Made by a program: the position numbers and the translations under genes. From an uncultured Lachnospiraceae bacterium (GTDB lineage Bacteria > Bacillota > Clostridia > Lachnospirales > Lachnospiraceae): 64,000 bases of DNA. The notes below the pieces were generated by a model. That model worked only from the letters and a program-made list of their open reading frames with translations. It did not search any database and was not told the DNA's origin. This document shows, in pieces, positions 1-9,817 of the stretch. Location of the stretch: assembly GCA_947570615.1 (NCBI GenBank), contig CANOVJ010000006.1, positions 1 through 64,000 of the forward strand, given 5' to 3'. Within the stretch, counting starts at the first letter, position 1. Every line of letters begins with the position of its first letter.

Positions 1-177
1 TCCGTGTATGAAAAAGCAAAAGGAATGAATTCTTCACTTGACAATGTGTCAAAGATCTCCAACAGGACGGTGAAATGCGCCCAGATCTTTGTATCCATGG
101 TGCCGATCCTGCTTTTGTATCCCTTTCTGCAGAGATATTTTGTCAAGGGAATGGTGATGGGCTCCGTAAAAGGATGA
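1..177 (+). CDS. ABC sugar transporter permease, C-terminal end (partial)
   Basis: The window opens inside this gene; the last 58 codons are visible. The peptide ends [18 protein letters not shown], the typical tail of LplC/YtcP-type (MalG-like) carbohydrate ABC permeases: a last membrane helix, then YF(V)KG and a short cytosolic GSVKG end. The protein would be one of two inner-membrane subunits of a solute-binding-protein-dependent sugar importer. Such permeases usually sit beside YesM/YesN-type two-component systems, which is what follows 62 bases downstream. The substrate cannot be told from this fragment. The family call is fairly secure because the tail is so characteristic. Confidence 0.8.
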   Translation, partial: SVYEKAKGMNSSLDNVSKISNRTVKCAQIFVSMVPILLLYPFLQRYFVKGMVMGSVKG

Positions 178-239
178 TGCCGCGGAGAGAAAGGAAACCG
201 GCCTGAATGGCTTTGGTGAAAGTGGAGTGGGAGAATGTC

Positions 240-1979
240 ATGAAGAAATTAAAAAATCTCAGGATTATGTATAAGATTTTCCTGGGAGTCCTGGCGATCT
301 GTGTCTGTTTCTTCACGGTGATCATGATCGGAAGCGCGCGCAGCAAGGCCCGGCTTCGGGATGAGGTGACGAAAAACATCGACTCCAGAAGTCTGTTCTG
401 GTGCAGCGAGCTGAACCGTCAGATCGATATGATCTGCATGGAGCAGAGTAATCTGCTGGGCGACAGCGCTCTGCAGGAAATCAATGTGCTGTGGCAGAAG
501 ATGGGTCGTTACGAGCAGATCAGTAAGATGCGTAATCTGTCGGAAAGGCTCATTCAGATCAAGCTGATACATGACATTGTTTCTGATGTGACAGTATATT
601 TTTTTAATCAGAGCATATCCGCGAGTACCAACCGGCAATGGGAACGAAGCGAGGATATTTCCGGCTGGCCGGAGTGTGTGGAACGGATCCAGATAGAAGA
701 GGATGCGATCCTGTTGACAGGGTGGTTTCCATTCCGGCTCAGACAGGAGGATGTCCGGAGCGGTTACTGCATTCAGGCCCGGCTTGAGAGACAGGAACTG
801 GAAAATTATCTCGATGCCTTTCTGCAGGGAGAGGAAGGCATGCTGCTTCTGCTGGATCCCTGGGGAGGGGTGCTGGCGGAGGCGGGAGTCGGATCCCCGG
901 AAGAGCGCGAGATACGGGAAAGAATGCTTGCCAGAGTCAGGGAGATTATGTCGGAGGGCGGAGGGGAGCAGATTCATCTGTCCGGAGATCATCTGGCCAC
1001 GTGTATCTATAATCAGTCCACGGGATGCAGGCTTTTGTATATTTACCCCCATCTGATGGTGGAGCAGCCGCTTCGGTTCCTGCTGGTTTTCAATCTCGTT
1101 GTGGTGGCGCTGACGTTGCTGTTTTTCTTCCTGTTCATGCTGTATGCGTACCGCGTCTTCGTGGAGCCGGTGGATAAGATACTCAATGCCATGGGGAATC
1201 ATGCCAGACACTTTTATATCGAGGAGGAAAAAAAGGACGAATTTCATTATATTTATGACCAGTATAATGAAATGGTCTCCCGGATCAACCATCTGACCAG
1301 GGAGAAGCTTGATGCGGAATACAGGATCAGGCTGGCTCAGCTGAGACAGCTCCAGTATCAGATCCAGCCCCACTTCCTTTATAACAGCATTTTTGCCATC
1401 TCCCGGATGGCTACTCTGGATGAAAACGAAGAAATCGCCGAATTCACGAAAAATCTGGGACAGTATTATCAGTATATTACCAAACTGAATTCGGACCGGG
1501 TGCAGGTGGGAGATGAGATAGGGTATCTGAAAAATTATCTCTATATTCAGGAGACCCGGTTCGGGGACCGGATTCGGGTGGAAATGGATGAGGCGCCGGG
1601 GCAGGTACTGTCTCTGCCCATCATGCCGTTGATTCTCCAGCCTCTGGTGGAAAATGCCTGGGAGCATGGGGTAAAAGAGGTACTTTCGGATGGCCTGATC
1701 CGGATCGGTGTGAGCTATGAGGCGGAAATATTCACTTTCTGTGTGGAAGATAACGGAAAAGGCATCACGGATGAGGAGATCCTCCGGATCTGGGAGGACT
1801 TTGAGAGACAGGAGGAGAATGTGGATACCATACATGGCCTGAGTAACGTATATGGCCGCATTCGACGTGCATACGGGGAGGAGGGGACTCTGCGGGTAGA
1901 AAGAAGAGAAGAAGGGGGGACCAGAACGGTCCTGCAGATCAGAATCGGAGGGGAAGATGTACAATCTGCTGATTATTGA
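240..1979 (+). CDS. YesM-type sensor histidine kinase
   Basis: This is a membrane sensor kinase of the LytS/YesM family, 579 residues from the ATG at 240, which follows a GGAG about ten bases upstream; an in-frame start at 207 lacks a good site. Membrane helix 1 is at about residues 12-31, then an extracytoplasmic sensor region, helix 2 at about 285-305, a HAMP-like segment, and the His_kinase box QPHFLYNS with phosphoacceptor His378. The ATPase domain has the N box LVENAWEHG (Asn472) and VEDNGKGI. Its end overlaps the response regulator by 23 bases, so the pair is translationally coupled. By analogy with the family it probably senses a sugar or oligosaccharide and controls the adjacent importer and glycosidases. 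Confidence 0.93.
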   Translation: MKKLKNLRIMYKIFLGVLAICVCFFTVIMIGSARSKARLRDEVTKNIDSRSLFWCSELNRQIDMICMEQSNLLGDSALQEINVLWQKMGRYEQISKMRNLSERLIQIKLIHDIVSDVTVYFFNQSISASTNRQWERSEDISGWPECVERIQIEEDAILLTGWFPFRLRQEDVRSGYCIQARLERQELENYLDAFLQGEEGMLLLLDPWGGVLAEAGVGSPEEREIRERMLARVREIMSEGGGEQIHLSGDHLATCIYNQSTGCRLLYIYPHLMVEQPLRFLLVFNLVVVALTLLFFFLFMLYAYRVFVEPVDKILNAMGNHARHFYIEEEKKDEFHYIYDQYNEMVSRINHLTREKLDAEYRIRLAQLRQLQYQIQPHFLYNSIFAISRMATLDENEEIAEFTKNLGQYYQYITKLNSDRVQVGDEIGYLKNYLYIQETRFGDRIRVEMDEAPGQVLSLPIMPLILQPLVENAWEHGVKEVLSDGLIRIGVSYEAEIFTFCVEDNGKGITDEEILRIWEDFERQEENVDTIHGLSNVYGRIRRAYGEEGTLRVERREEGGTRTVLQIRIGGEDVQSADY

Positions 1980-3585
1980 CGATGAGCCGCTGATCCTGGA
2001 GTCTCTGTATCAGATGGTGCTGAAGCAGAAGAAGGATCAGCTGTATCTGTTCAAGGCCACCAACGGCCTGCAGGCGCTGGAGCTGTTCGAAAAACATCAT
2101 ATCGATATCATGATGACGGACATCTGCATGCCGGGCATGGACGGCATCCGGCTCCGGGAGATCGTTCTGGAACACTGGCCGGACTGCCAGACTATTTTTC
2201 TCACCGGACAGAAGGAATTTGCGCTGGCCAGAAGAGCGGTGATGCCTGGGGTGATCTCCTATGTGCTCAAAACCGAGGAGGACAGCGCGATCCTTTCCGC
2301 CATTGATCTGGCCTGGGAAAGACTGGAAAAGCTGTATCAGAAAAAGGCGGAGGTGCTGAAGCTTCACCGGAATCTGGAGGAAGCCATACCGGCGCTGAAA
2401 AAAGATTGTCTGAAGCAGCTTCTGTACGGACGGGAATGGAACGATGAGAAACTGGCGCGTCTGAAAGAAAAACTGCGGGTGATACAGCCGGAATTTCAGC
2501 TATTGGAGCCTTTTTTCCTGTTCCTTGCCTGTATGGAGAAGGGCGGGGATATCATAGAACAGGAGGCCGTCAGGGAGGTACTGGACAAGACGATTCCGAA
2601 GAATCTCATACGGATATCGGCGTTTTCCGGAAAAAATATCCTGTGCTTCCTGCTGCAGAAAAAGGATGGAAGTATCAGCCGTCTGCGTGAGATTCTGGAT
2701 ATATCCCTCCATGTGTGTGAGAAATCCGGTTTCGGAAGGCCTGCCGTCTATCTGTATGGAGAACCGGTTACGGTGGAAAACGCGGCGGAGGCCTGGTATG
2801 AGCTGAATCACAGAAGGATCGAGCTGGGGGAGGAAAACGGCATCAGCATCTGCATACCGGAGGAAAAAGGAGAGGATGCGGGAAAAGAGCCTGCCGGATT
2901 TATGGAGCTGATCGACCGGGAGGCGCTGGATACCTGCCTTTCGCAGATGGACCGGGAAAAATATGGGAGAATGCTGGGGGATATCTTCACGGCCGCCGCG
3001 GGAGGGGGCGACATGTGGCAGGTGACTTCTTATCTGGAAATCGCCTCCGTTCTGCTCAGAGCGATCCGGATGTATCTGCCGGGAGAGAACAGCTTTCTGG
3101 ATGAAGCGACGCTGCGCATGCTGTCCAATTACCAGTATCACGGGGATTTTGGCCGGGCGGCCGCATATCTGGAGGATATCTCCGGAAGATATTTTCAGGA
3201 AAGGGAAAAAACGAGAACGGATGCGAAGAGCTATGTGGTCCGCAGGGCCAACCGGTATATCGAGGAGCATCTGGGAAGCGATGTGTCGCTGGTGGGACTC
3301 GGGGATTATCTGGGCCTGAGCCCATCCTATCTTTCCAGATTATATAAGGAAACGGCCGGAATCTCACTGAATAAATATATTTCGGACAGGCGTATCCGGC
3401 TGGCGAAGAAGCTGCTGGCGGATGAATCGATGCGGATGCAGACCATCGCGGAACTGACGGGGCTGCGAAGCGCTTCCTATTTCACCCATTATTTCAAGCG
3501 GCATACGGGATATACGCCTCATGAGTATCGTAAGGGAGGTTTTGGCATCACAGAGGAGCGGGAAACGGAGCCGGATCAGGAATGA
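1957..3585 (+). CDS. YesN-type response regulator with AraC DNA-binding domain
   Basis: This 542-residue regulator has an N-terminal receiver domain (acidic pocket IIDDEP, phosphoacceptor Asp55 in MMTDICMPGMDG, conserved Lys in YVLKTE). A long middle region of unknown fold follows, then two AraC helix-turn-helix motifs in the last 100 residues (LSPSYLSRLYKETAG and SASYFTHYFKRHTGYTPHEYR). It is the cognate partner of the overlapping kinase gene and should bind DNA after phosphorylation to activate carbohydrate transport and hydrolase genes. A likely target is the glycosidase block immediately downstream, though no operator could be identified. The length and domain order are normal for YesN-like regulators. 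Confidence 0.93.
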   Translation: MYNLLIIDDEPLILESLYQMVLKQKKDQLYLFKATNGLQALELFEKHHIDIMMTDICMPGMDGIRLREIVLEHWPDCQTIFLTGQKEFALARRAVMPGVISYVLKTEEDSAILSAIDLAWERLEKLYQKKAEVLKLHRNLEEAIPALKKDCLKQLLYGREWNDEKLARLKEKLRVIQPEFQLLEPFFLFLACMEKGGDIIEQEAVREVLDKTIPKNLIRISAFSGKNILCFLLQKKDGSISRLREILDISLHVCEKSGFGRPAVYLYGEPVTVENAAEAWYELNHRRIELGEENGISICIPEEKGEDAGKEPAGFMELIDREALDTCLSQMDREKYGRMLGDIFTAAAGGGDMWQVTSYLEIASVLLRAIRMYLPGENSFLDEATLRMLSNYQYHGDFGRAAAYLEDISGRYFQEREKTRTDAKSYVVRRANRYIEEHLGSDVSLVGLGDYLGLSPSYLSRLYKETAGISLNKYISDRRIRLAKKLLADESMRMQTIAELTGLRSASYFTHYFKRHTGYTPHEYRKGGFGITEERETEPDQE

Positions 3586-3687
3586 CAGAGATATCAGGAA
3601 CGGATCAGGAAAGCCGCTTACGGAATGCTTTGAATAAAAAGTAATAAAAAGCAGCAAAAGGGCCGCATTGCGGCGGAAAGGATATCC

Positions 3688-5656
3688 ATGAAAATTGACA
3701 GAATCACAAGCGTACCATTGATTACCCATGATCCCTATTTTTCGGTCTGGTCCTGTGCGGATAAGCTGTATGAGGATGACACCAGACACTGGTCTCAGGA
3801 ACCGTTGCGGATGTCCGGGTTTCTTATACTGGACGGAAAGGAATACTGCTTTATGGGCCGGAAGGCCGACCGGGAGCCGATCCCCCAGACCGGTCTGGAG
3901 GTGACAGCCACCTCCACCAGATATACCTTCGCAAATGAGCAGGCCACTCTGGAGGTCATCTTTACTTCACCGCTTCTGCCGGATGATCTGCTCATACTCT
4001 CCAGACCCTGTTCCTTTATCCGCTTCCGGCTGACCGGAAGCCGGACCTCTGAGGCATCGGTGCGATTTACCGTGAGCTCCGACTTTGTCAGAAGAACACC
4101 GGGGCCGATCTACGGAAACACCCATGTGTGGAAATCGGAGAAGTATCAGTTCCCTTATGTGTATATGTATAAGGGCAATCAGCATATTCTGGGGCACAGC
4201 GGCGATAATCTGACCATCGACTGGGGAAATGTTTATCTGGCGGGCCCAGGAAGGGGAAGCAGAGCTGGCGTTTCATCAGAAGGACGCCTGCCTGACCGCC
4301 CTGCTTCGGCTTGGGGAAGGAAAAGAAACGGGTCTGCTGATAGCCTTTGACGATATCCTGTCCATATTTTATCTGGACAATGCCAGAGCGGGTTACTGGA
4401 AAAAGTTCTGGCGCAATATGCCGGAGATGCTGGAGGCCTGTCTGCTGGAGCGGGAGGAGGTGCTGGAACGCTGCGCCGCCTTTGACGCAAAGCTGGAGCT
4501 ACAGGCCCGGGAATGCGGAGGAGGGGATTATGCGCTGCTGTGCAGTGTGAGCTACAGACAGGTGATGGCCGGGCACAAGCTGATCGCCGACGACCGGGGC
4601 GAGCCGGTATTTCTGTCCAAGGAATGTGATTCCAACGGCTGTATCGGGACCGTGGACGTGAGCTACCCGTCGGTTCCCATGTTCCTGTACTATGCGCCGG
4701 AACTGGTAAAGGCGCTGCTCCGCCCGGTCTTTGCTTTTTCCGGTCTGCCGGTATGGTGTTTTGATTTCGCACCCCATGATGTGGGACGTTATCCCTATGC
4801 GACAGGACAGATCTATGGCCTTCTGCAGCATAACCGGGAGCTGGAATTCACGGAAGACGCGGAAATGATCTATCCCTTCTACGCCGCATATCCGGATGGC
4901 AGAAAGGTCTATGATTTCAGGACCCAGATGCCGGTGGAGGAGAGCGGTAATCTGCTGATCATGACGGCTGCCGTCTGCTGTATGGAGAAGAACGCCGATT
5001 TTGCGGTTCCCCACCTTCCGCTGCTGGAAAAATGGGTGAATTATTTGATTCAGTATGGCAAAGACCCCGGAGAGCAGCTCTGCACCGATGATTTTGCAGG
5101 ACATCTGAACCACAACATCAATCTCTCGGCAAAGGCCATCATGGGGATCGAAGCCTGGGCTCAGATTCACCGTCTGATGGGAAATGAAGAAGAGTATCAG
5201 AAATACCATCATACGGCGAAGGAATATGCGGCTTACTGGGAAGAAAACGCTGTGGAGGAAGATCACACCCTTCTGGCCTATGGCCGGCCGGAGAGCTGGA
5301 GCCTGAAATACAATGCCGTATGGGATCTTTTTTTCAAAAGTGGTCTTTTTTCCGAGACTCTGCTGGAGCAGGAAACGGAGTTCTATCTGACGCGGCAGGA
5401 AACATACGGTGTTCCGCTGGACTGCCGGAAGACATATACCAAGAGCGACTGGATTCTGTGGTGCGCCGCCATGACGACAGACCAGGAGAAGAGAAGACGG
5501 CTCATTGCTCCGGTGGCCCGTTTCCTGCGGGAAAGCCGGGATCGGATCCCGTTCTCCGACTGGTACGATACGCTGACGGGAGATTACTGCCATTTCAAGG
5601 GACGTACCGTGCAGGGCGGCGTTTTCATGCCCATGTTGCTGGACAGTATCCGGTGA
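3688..5656 (+). pseudogene. DUF4965/glutaminase-A-like protein, broken by a one-base frameshift
   Basis: Two consecutive reading frames together encode one protein of about 655 residues. The N-terminal part (DUF5127-like, VPLITHDPYFSVWSCADKLY) runs in frame from 3688 and fails after NVYLA. The rest (DUF4965, then DUF1793, with PVEESGNLLIM and LCTDDFAGHLNHNINLS) continues in the +1 frame to 5656. Removing one G from the GGG at 4242-4244 restores a continuous product, so the lesion is a single-base insertion. Everything else looks intact, which suggests a recent mutation or a sequencing error rather than old decay. Relatives include fungal glutaminase A, but bacterial homologues sit in sugar-utilisation loci and their substrate is uncertain. 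Confidence 0.85.
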
Positions 5657-5793
5657 GCAGCTTCCCCTGGCCCCGCCGGTAATCTGAAAATACTGAAAGA
5701 GAAAACCGAACTTCGCAGGTCGGTCTGTGAAAAAACAGTGCAGTCTGGCTGTACTGTCAGGAGGAAACGTGATAAGAAGGAGAGGAAAAATAA

Positions 5794-8364
5794 ATGTGGA
5801 CGCTAAATTCACCTGATGAAAAAATAACAATAACGGTACGTCAGCAGGATGACGGTTCCCTGTCTTACTGCGCAGCCAAATATGGAAAACATATTCTGGA
5901 AGAGAGCATGCTTGGGATCAGAACAGATCTTGGAGATTTTATAAAGGATCTGGCTTTTGAAAGAGAGGAGACTGCCTCAATCCGGGAAGAATACTCTATT
6001 CCTGCCGGAAAAAAGGAAATTTATATCAATCATGCGAATGAGCTGGCTCTTCTCTTTAAAGCCCATAGATCAGAGTTTATTGTCAGGCTCCGCGCTTTCG
6101 ATGATGGAATTGCGTTCCGGTATGAGATCAACCATTCGGATGGGAGTTCTCTTCTTGTAAACAGGGAAATGACAGAATTTCGGATTTCACCGGTCTATGG
6201 GAGCATGTGGCTTCAGGATCTGATCCCCTCCTATGAAGGCCCTTATAACGCCCGAAGCTGGGATCAGAGTATCAATGGACAGCCCTTCGGTATGCCGTCT
6301 CTGTTTTTTTCGAAGACAGATAATATGTGGCTCATGCTGAATGAAGCAAACGTTATCAATACAAATGGAAGCTACTGCTCCTGCCATCTGACGGGCAATG
6401 AAAACGGCTGTATGACCATCGCTTTTGCGCCGGAAGAGAAGGGCGGGCCTCTTAAGAGCCCTCTGCCCTTCCGGTCTCCATGGAGATACGCTGTGATTGT
6501 TGAAACTCTGGACGGACTGGTAAATTCCACTGTAAACTATAATCTGAATCCGCCTTCCGTTATCGATGATATTTCCTGGATCCATCCGGGCCGGGCTCTC
6601 TGGTCGTGGTGGCAGGATATGAATGGATCACAGCTCTATCTGGAATCCAGAGATTATGTGGATATGGCGGCTGCTTACGGATTTGAGGGAGTGACACTGG
6701 ACTGCGGATGGGATGCAAGCTGGATAAAGGATATCTGTACCTATGCCCACAAAAAGGGAATCCAGATCTGGATCTGGACACACATGAATCGCCTAGATAC
6801 CCTGGAAAAAGCGGAAAAACTGATCCCTCTTTGGGCCGGTTGGGGAGTGGATGGCCTGAAGATAGATTTTTTTGAGAATGATTCCCAACATACCATGTGG
6901 CAGTATCATATGATGGCCGACCTGATGATCCGGCACAGGATGATGATCAATTTCCATGGCTGTACAAAACCCATGGGAGAAGGAAGGACCTGGCCGAACT
7001 TCATGACGGCAGAAGGAATCATGGGTCTGGAACATTATCAGTGGAGTAACCGGCTTCCGGATGCGGTTCACAACTGTACGGTGCCCTTTATCAGAAACGT
7101 CGCAGGCCCCATGGACTATACTCCCACAGCCTTTTCCAATGTAAAGAATAAGAACACCACTATGGGCCATCAGCTGGCATTGCCTGTGGTCTTCGATTCC
7201 GGTATTACAAATTATGCCCTTGCGCTGCCTTTTATGGAGGGGTGGAAGGGAACCGATTTTCTGCGCCGCACCAAAATTCACTACAAAGGAGTAAAGGTGC
7301 TTTCCGGCTATCCGGGTGACCATGCGGCCATCCTGCGCTATACCGATACGGAATGGCTGATCGGCGTCATCACCGCTCCCGGGAAGAAGGTGACGATTCC
7401 TCTGGATTTCCTCGGCAGGGGAGAGTATGAAGCGGAAATTTATGAAGACAGTGCGAACGGGGAAATGCTTTCCGTTACATGCCGAAAAGTAAGGGCCTGC
7501 GATATGCTGGAGCTCAGCCTTCTGGCAGCAGGCGGAGCCGGTATCTATATTACGGAAAAATTAGAGCTCCTTTCGCCCGGAATCTGTACCGGATATATGA
7601 GCAGTCGATATACGGAATATACCGAAAAGGATGTCAGACTGACAAAAGGCAGTGAGCGGGTGGAGTGGGATGCGGAAACTTCCGGATTTATGTTAAATGG
7701 GGAAGCGGAGTTTGACAGTTCTGCCACAGAGACAAAGAATTATACTCTGCGCCTGATTTATGCCGCCGGGGAGTCCTGGAAAATAGAGCTTGACTGCGGA
7801 GATTTCTCCACAACGGCAGTGTTGCCCGCGAGTGGCGCTTTCCGGACATTCATCACGCATAACCTGATCATTCCTGTAAGGGAAGGCTCATCGACCATAA
7901 AAATGAAACGGCTGTCCGGGAAAGCGCCGGCCATATGGAAGTTGAAGCTGATCGACAATGATCCCTTCCCGCCCCTCCATTATGATGTGGAGGAAAGCTG
8001 TCTGAGGAACGGAGGAGAGATCATTCAGGAGAACGGCGCTCTGACCGCTGTCCATCTGGGATGTGACGCGGAGCTTGTATTTGACAAAGTAGAGATAGCC
8101 GACGCAGGTAAATATGTATTGCGCATTCTCTATGCGGCCGGTGACAACAGAGATATTTCTGTTCAGACCAATGGGGAGGCGCCGGTTCATATCTTTCTCA
8201 ACAGTACATGCAACGGGGAGTTCCCTTCCTGGGAAAATGCCGGGGAAAGGGAAGTTCTGGTGAACCTCAGAAAGGGGAAAAATCAGATCCGGCTGTTCAA
8301 TGACCATGGGCTGATCTCTCATATCACAGGGATCGAACTGATTTTATTGCCGGATGAGGATTAA
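5794..8364 (+). CDS. GH97 family glycoside hydrolase with two C-terminal beta-domains
   Basis: This 856-residue protein has the GH97 layout: an N-terminal beta-sandwich, a catalytic barrel at about residues 255-520 (WSWWQDMNG, VTLDCGWDA, DGLKIDFFEND), then a C-terminal beta-domain. Asp358 in KIDFF and Glu413 in GLEHY are 55 residues apart, the same spacing as the Asp415 nucleophile and Glu470 acid/base I recall for the retaining alpha-galactosidase BtGH97b. This points to a retaining alpha-galactosidase-like enzyme rather than an inverting SusB-like alpha-glucosidase. Residues about 600-855 form two similar beta-rich modules, each with an RLIYAAG or RILYAAG motif, likely CBM35/CBM6-like. No signal peptide is visible, so a cytoplasmic location is likely. 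The ribosome binding site AGAAGGAGAGG precedes the start. Confidence 0.88.
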   Translation: MWTLNSPDEKITITVRQQDDGSLSYCAAKYGKHILEESMLGIRTDLGDFIKDLAFEREETASIREEYSIPAGKKEIYINHANELALLFKAHRSEFIVRLRAFDDGIAFRYEINHSDGSSLLVNREMTEFRISPVYGSMWLQDLIPSYEGPYNARSWDQSINGQPFGMPSLFFSKTDNMWLMLNEANVINTNGSYCSCHLTGNENGCMTIAFAPEEKGGPLKSPLPFRSPWRYAVIVETLDGLVNSTVNYNLNPPSVIDDISWIHPGRALWSWWQDMNGSQLYLESRDYVDMAAAYGFEGVTLDCGWDASWIKDICTYAHKKGIQIWIWTHMNRLDTLEKAEKLIPLWAGWGVDGLKIDFFENDSQHTMWQYHMMADLMIRHRMMINFHGCTKPMGEGRTWPNFMTAEGIMGLEHYQWSNRLPDAVHNCTVPFIRNVAGPMDYTPTAFSNVKNKNTTMGHQLALPVVFDSGITNYALALPFMEGWKGTDFLRRTKIHYKGVKVLSGYPGDHAAILRYTDTEWLIGVITAPGKKVTIPLDFLGRGEYEAEIYEDSANGEMLSVTCRKVRACDMLELSLLAAGGAGIYITEKLELLSPGICTGYMSSRYTEYTEKDVRLTKGSERVEWDAETSGFMLNGEAEFDSSATETKNYTLRLIYAAGESWKIELDCGDFSTTAVLPASGAFRTFITHNLIIPVREGSSTIKMKRLSGKAPAIWKLKLIDNDPFPPLHYDVEESCLRNGGEIIQENGALTAVHLGCDAELVFDKVEIADAGKYVLRILYAAGDNRDISVQTNGEAPVHIFLNSTCNGEFPSWENAGEREVLVNLRKGKNQIRLFNDHGLISHITGIELILLPDED

Positions 8365-8540
8365 TGAGATTTTGGAAAGGGGGCTGTGAAATAAATTCCT
8401 AAAAGAACGGGTTACCTGGTCAGCAATGATCTCTTTGCGCACACTTTTCATAAAAAGTTAAATACCGTTGGCTTGCCCGATTTTCCACGACAAACGCGTG
8501 AGTAAATAAATTGTGAATAAGTTTACAGCGTTTCCGCTAT

Positions 8541-8690
8541 TTTTATGCGCAGGCCCGCATATGGAAGTTTGCTGCCGGTGCAGCATGCGGGCCGCGCGGC
8601 GGGCGGGGGAAAAGCCTCCCCCGTTCGATTGTGCGGGGCGCCCAGGGGAAAACCGGCGCGCCGGATTTGCTGCCGATACAGCGGGCTCCC
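8541..8690. repeat. GC-rich intergenic repeat, family C copy 1
   Basis: The 336-base gap between two convergent genes (8365-8700) begins with an AT-rich stretch showing nothing recognisable, then this GC-rich palindromic element. It starts TATGCGCAGG, contains hairpin arms GCGGGGGAAAAGCCTCCCCC and ends CGATTG. The same order of blocks recurs at 40990-41092 and 50029-50125. A second block around AAACCGGCGCGCCGGATTT is shared exactly with the 40990 copy. Reading frames through it are not credible genes. Confidence 0.6.
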
Positions 8691-8700
8691 CGGACGCCGC

Positions 8701-9582
8701 TCAACAATTCTTTATGCAAAAGGCGAAATATCCGGTTCCGGTGTTGAGCAGCAGGCTGTAATCGATATATTCGTTATCGAACGCCTGGTGGAACTGCTGC
8801 GGCGTGATCAGATGATTGCTTTCCAGCTGATAGTGGGAATGCAGGTGCAGATGGACACCGACCCTGTCCGCAATCTGAAGGGAAAGCTGCCGGACCGCGT
8901 TCATGACCAGTTTATCCACCTTGTTAAGGGGCATATCCAGCATGGCGCTTACGGTGCGCAGAACCAGAGCCTCCTCGAGAATCAGGAAAATCTGCACTCT
9001 TTTTCCGTCCTCTGAGCGCCAGGTGAGCTGATCCACCATGCAATTCCCAAAGTGTTCCCCACTGTAATGTTCACTGACGATCTCGATCTGTAATCTGAAA
9101 ATTTCCTCTATGGTGTCAGCCAGCGCATCCTCCAGGGCCTCCATATTTTCCCCGGCCTTATCCTTCCTCCAGCGGTTCTGGACCTTCCCGGTGATGGCGC
9201 GGTCCTCGATCATAATGTGGGCGGTCAGCCATCCCAGGCAGATACCCAGAAAATGGTGGACCGATCCCTGTGAATAACCGGAGCGCGTCAGATCCTTCTC
9301 CAGGGCGGGAAGCGTTTTGTAACGCATGTCGTCGTGCAGGCGTTTATGCATTTCGTATCCTTCGTACCCCACAGAACGCATATATGCTTCCTCGTCCGTA
9401 AAATGCTCTATGGCATAACTCTTAAAGTATTTGACACCTTCAGCACATGCCCACTGTCCATTGTTTTCGTCTTTTTCCAGATAGATGAGTTTGCGTACAA
9501 TTGAAAAAAGCTTCCGGTGTGCATTGTCGATGGAATCAACCCCGATATTATACCGTCTGTTCCATTCTGCTTCTTTAGACAT
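8701..9582 (-). CDS. Bacteriohemerythrin with C-terminal CheX-like domain
   Basis: The protein has 293 residues from the ATG at 9582, chosen because AAAGGAG lies five bases upstream; an in-frame ATG at 9600 has no such site. Residues 1-140 form a hemerythrin domain with the full di-iron ligand set: His22, His60-x3-Glu64, His79-x3-His83 and a C-terminal H-x4-D (HIMIED). It should bind O2 or NO, or act as an oxygen sensor or scavenger. The last 150 residues resemble CheX/CheC-type domains (DKLVMNAVRQLSLQIADRVG), which are CheY-P phosphatases or non-catalytic relatives. The combination suggests oxygen-linked signalling. A terminator-like hairpin lies in the 5' leader. The hemerythrin part is certain, the CheX assignment moderate. 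Confidence 0.82.
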   Translation of the reverse strand: MSKEAEWNRRYNIGVDSIDNAHRKLFSIVRKLIYLEKDENNGQWACAEGVKYFKSYAIEHFTDEEAYMRSVGYEGYEMHKRLHDDMRYKTLPALEKDLTRSGYSQGSVHHFLGICLGWLTAHIMIEDRAITGKVQNRWRKDKAGENMEALEDALADTIEEIFRLQIEIVSEHYSGEHFGNCMVDQLTWRSEDGKRVQIFLILEEALVLRTVSAMLDMPLNKVDKLVMNAVRQLSLQIADRVGVHLHLHSHYQLESNHLITPQQFHQAFDNEYIDYSLLLNTGTGYFAFCIKNC

Positions 9583-9606
9583 TGCGGCTCCTTTGTCCAT
9601 GAGGAA

Positions 9607-9640
9607 AAATCCCGCCGGGGAAAAGCCCCATGAGGGATTT
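9607..9640 (-). terminator. Terminator-like hairpin in the hemerythrin gene leader
   Basis: On the minus strand AAATCCC (9640-9634) pairs with GGGATTT (9613-9607) around an inner GGGG/CCCC stem, and the 3' arm runs into five Ts. It lies 24 bases before the hemerythrin gene start, where a terminator for an upstream gene is not expected because the next gene upstream is divergent. It may therefore act as an attenuator. Confidence 0.5.
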
Positions 9641-9651
9641 CCCGATGATTA

Positions 9652-9684
9652 TAATAAGCTGACCCGCAAAGCGCGACAGCGTTA
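9652..9684 (+). repeat. REP-like palindrome, family A (degenerate copy)
   Basis: AATAAGCTGACCCGC, a short loop, then GCGCGACAGCG match the head and hairpin arms of the family A element found at 13295, 16148, 39553 and 41758. The tail is degenerate in this copy. Confidence 0.5.
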
Positions 9685-9734
9685 TCTTACACTGACAGTA
9701 TATGTCGAAAGGGCGTGATGTGTGTCAGTTGGAA

Positions 9735-9763
9735 TTGTTTTTTATCCTCCAATGCTTTATAAT
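9735..9763 (+). promoter_or_regulatory. Sigma-A type promoter for the TRIC-family gene
   Basis: A -35 box TTGTTT (9735-9740) and a perfect -10 box TATAAT (9758-9763) are separated by 17 bases. They lie about 50 bases upstream of the gene starting at 9818. Confidence 0.55.
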
Positions 9764-9817
9764 GATTGGTGACGGTTCCACAGAAGGGGCCGGGAGCCAG
9801 GATGGGATAAGAAGATT

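Noticed and set aside
249-1964. Long minus-strand reading frame opposite the sensor kinase
   Set aside because: It is the mirror of a clear kinase gene and has no recognisable motif or start signal; GC-rich coding sequence often leaves the opposite frame open.
8513-9015. Plus-strand frames across the GC-rich repeat and hemerythrin gene
   Set aside because: They run through palindromic repeat sequence and the antisense of a confident gene.
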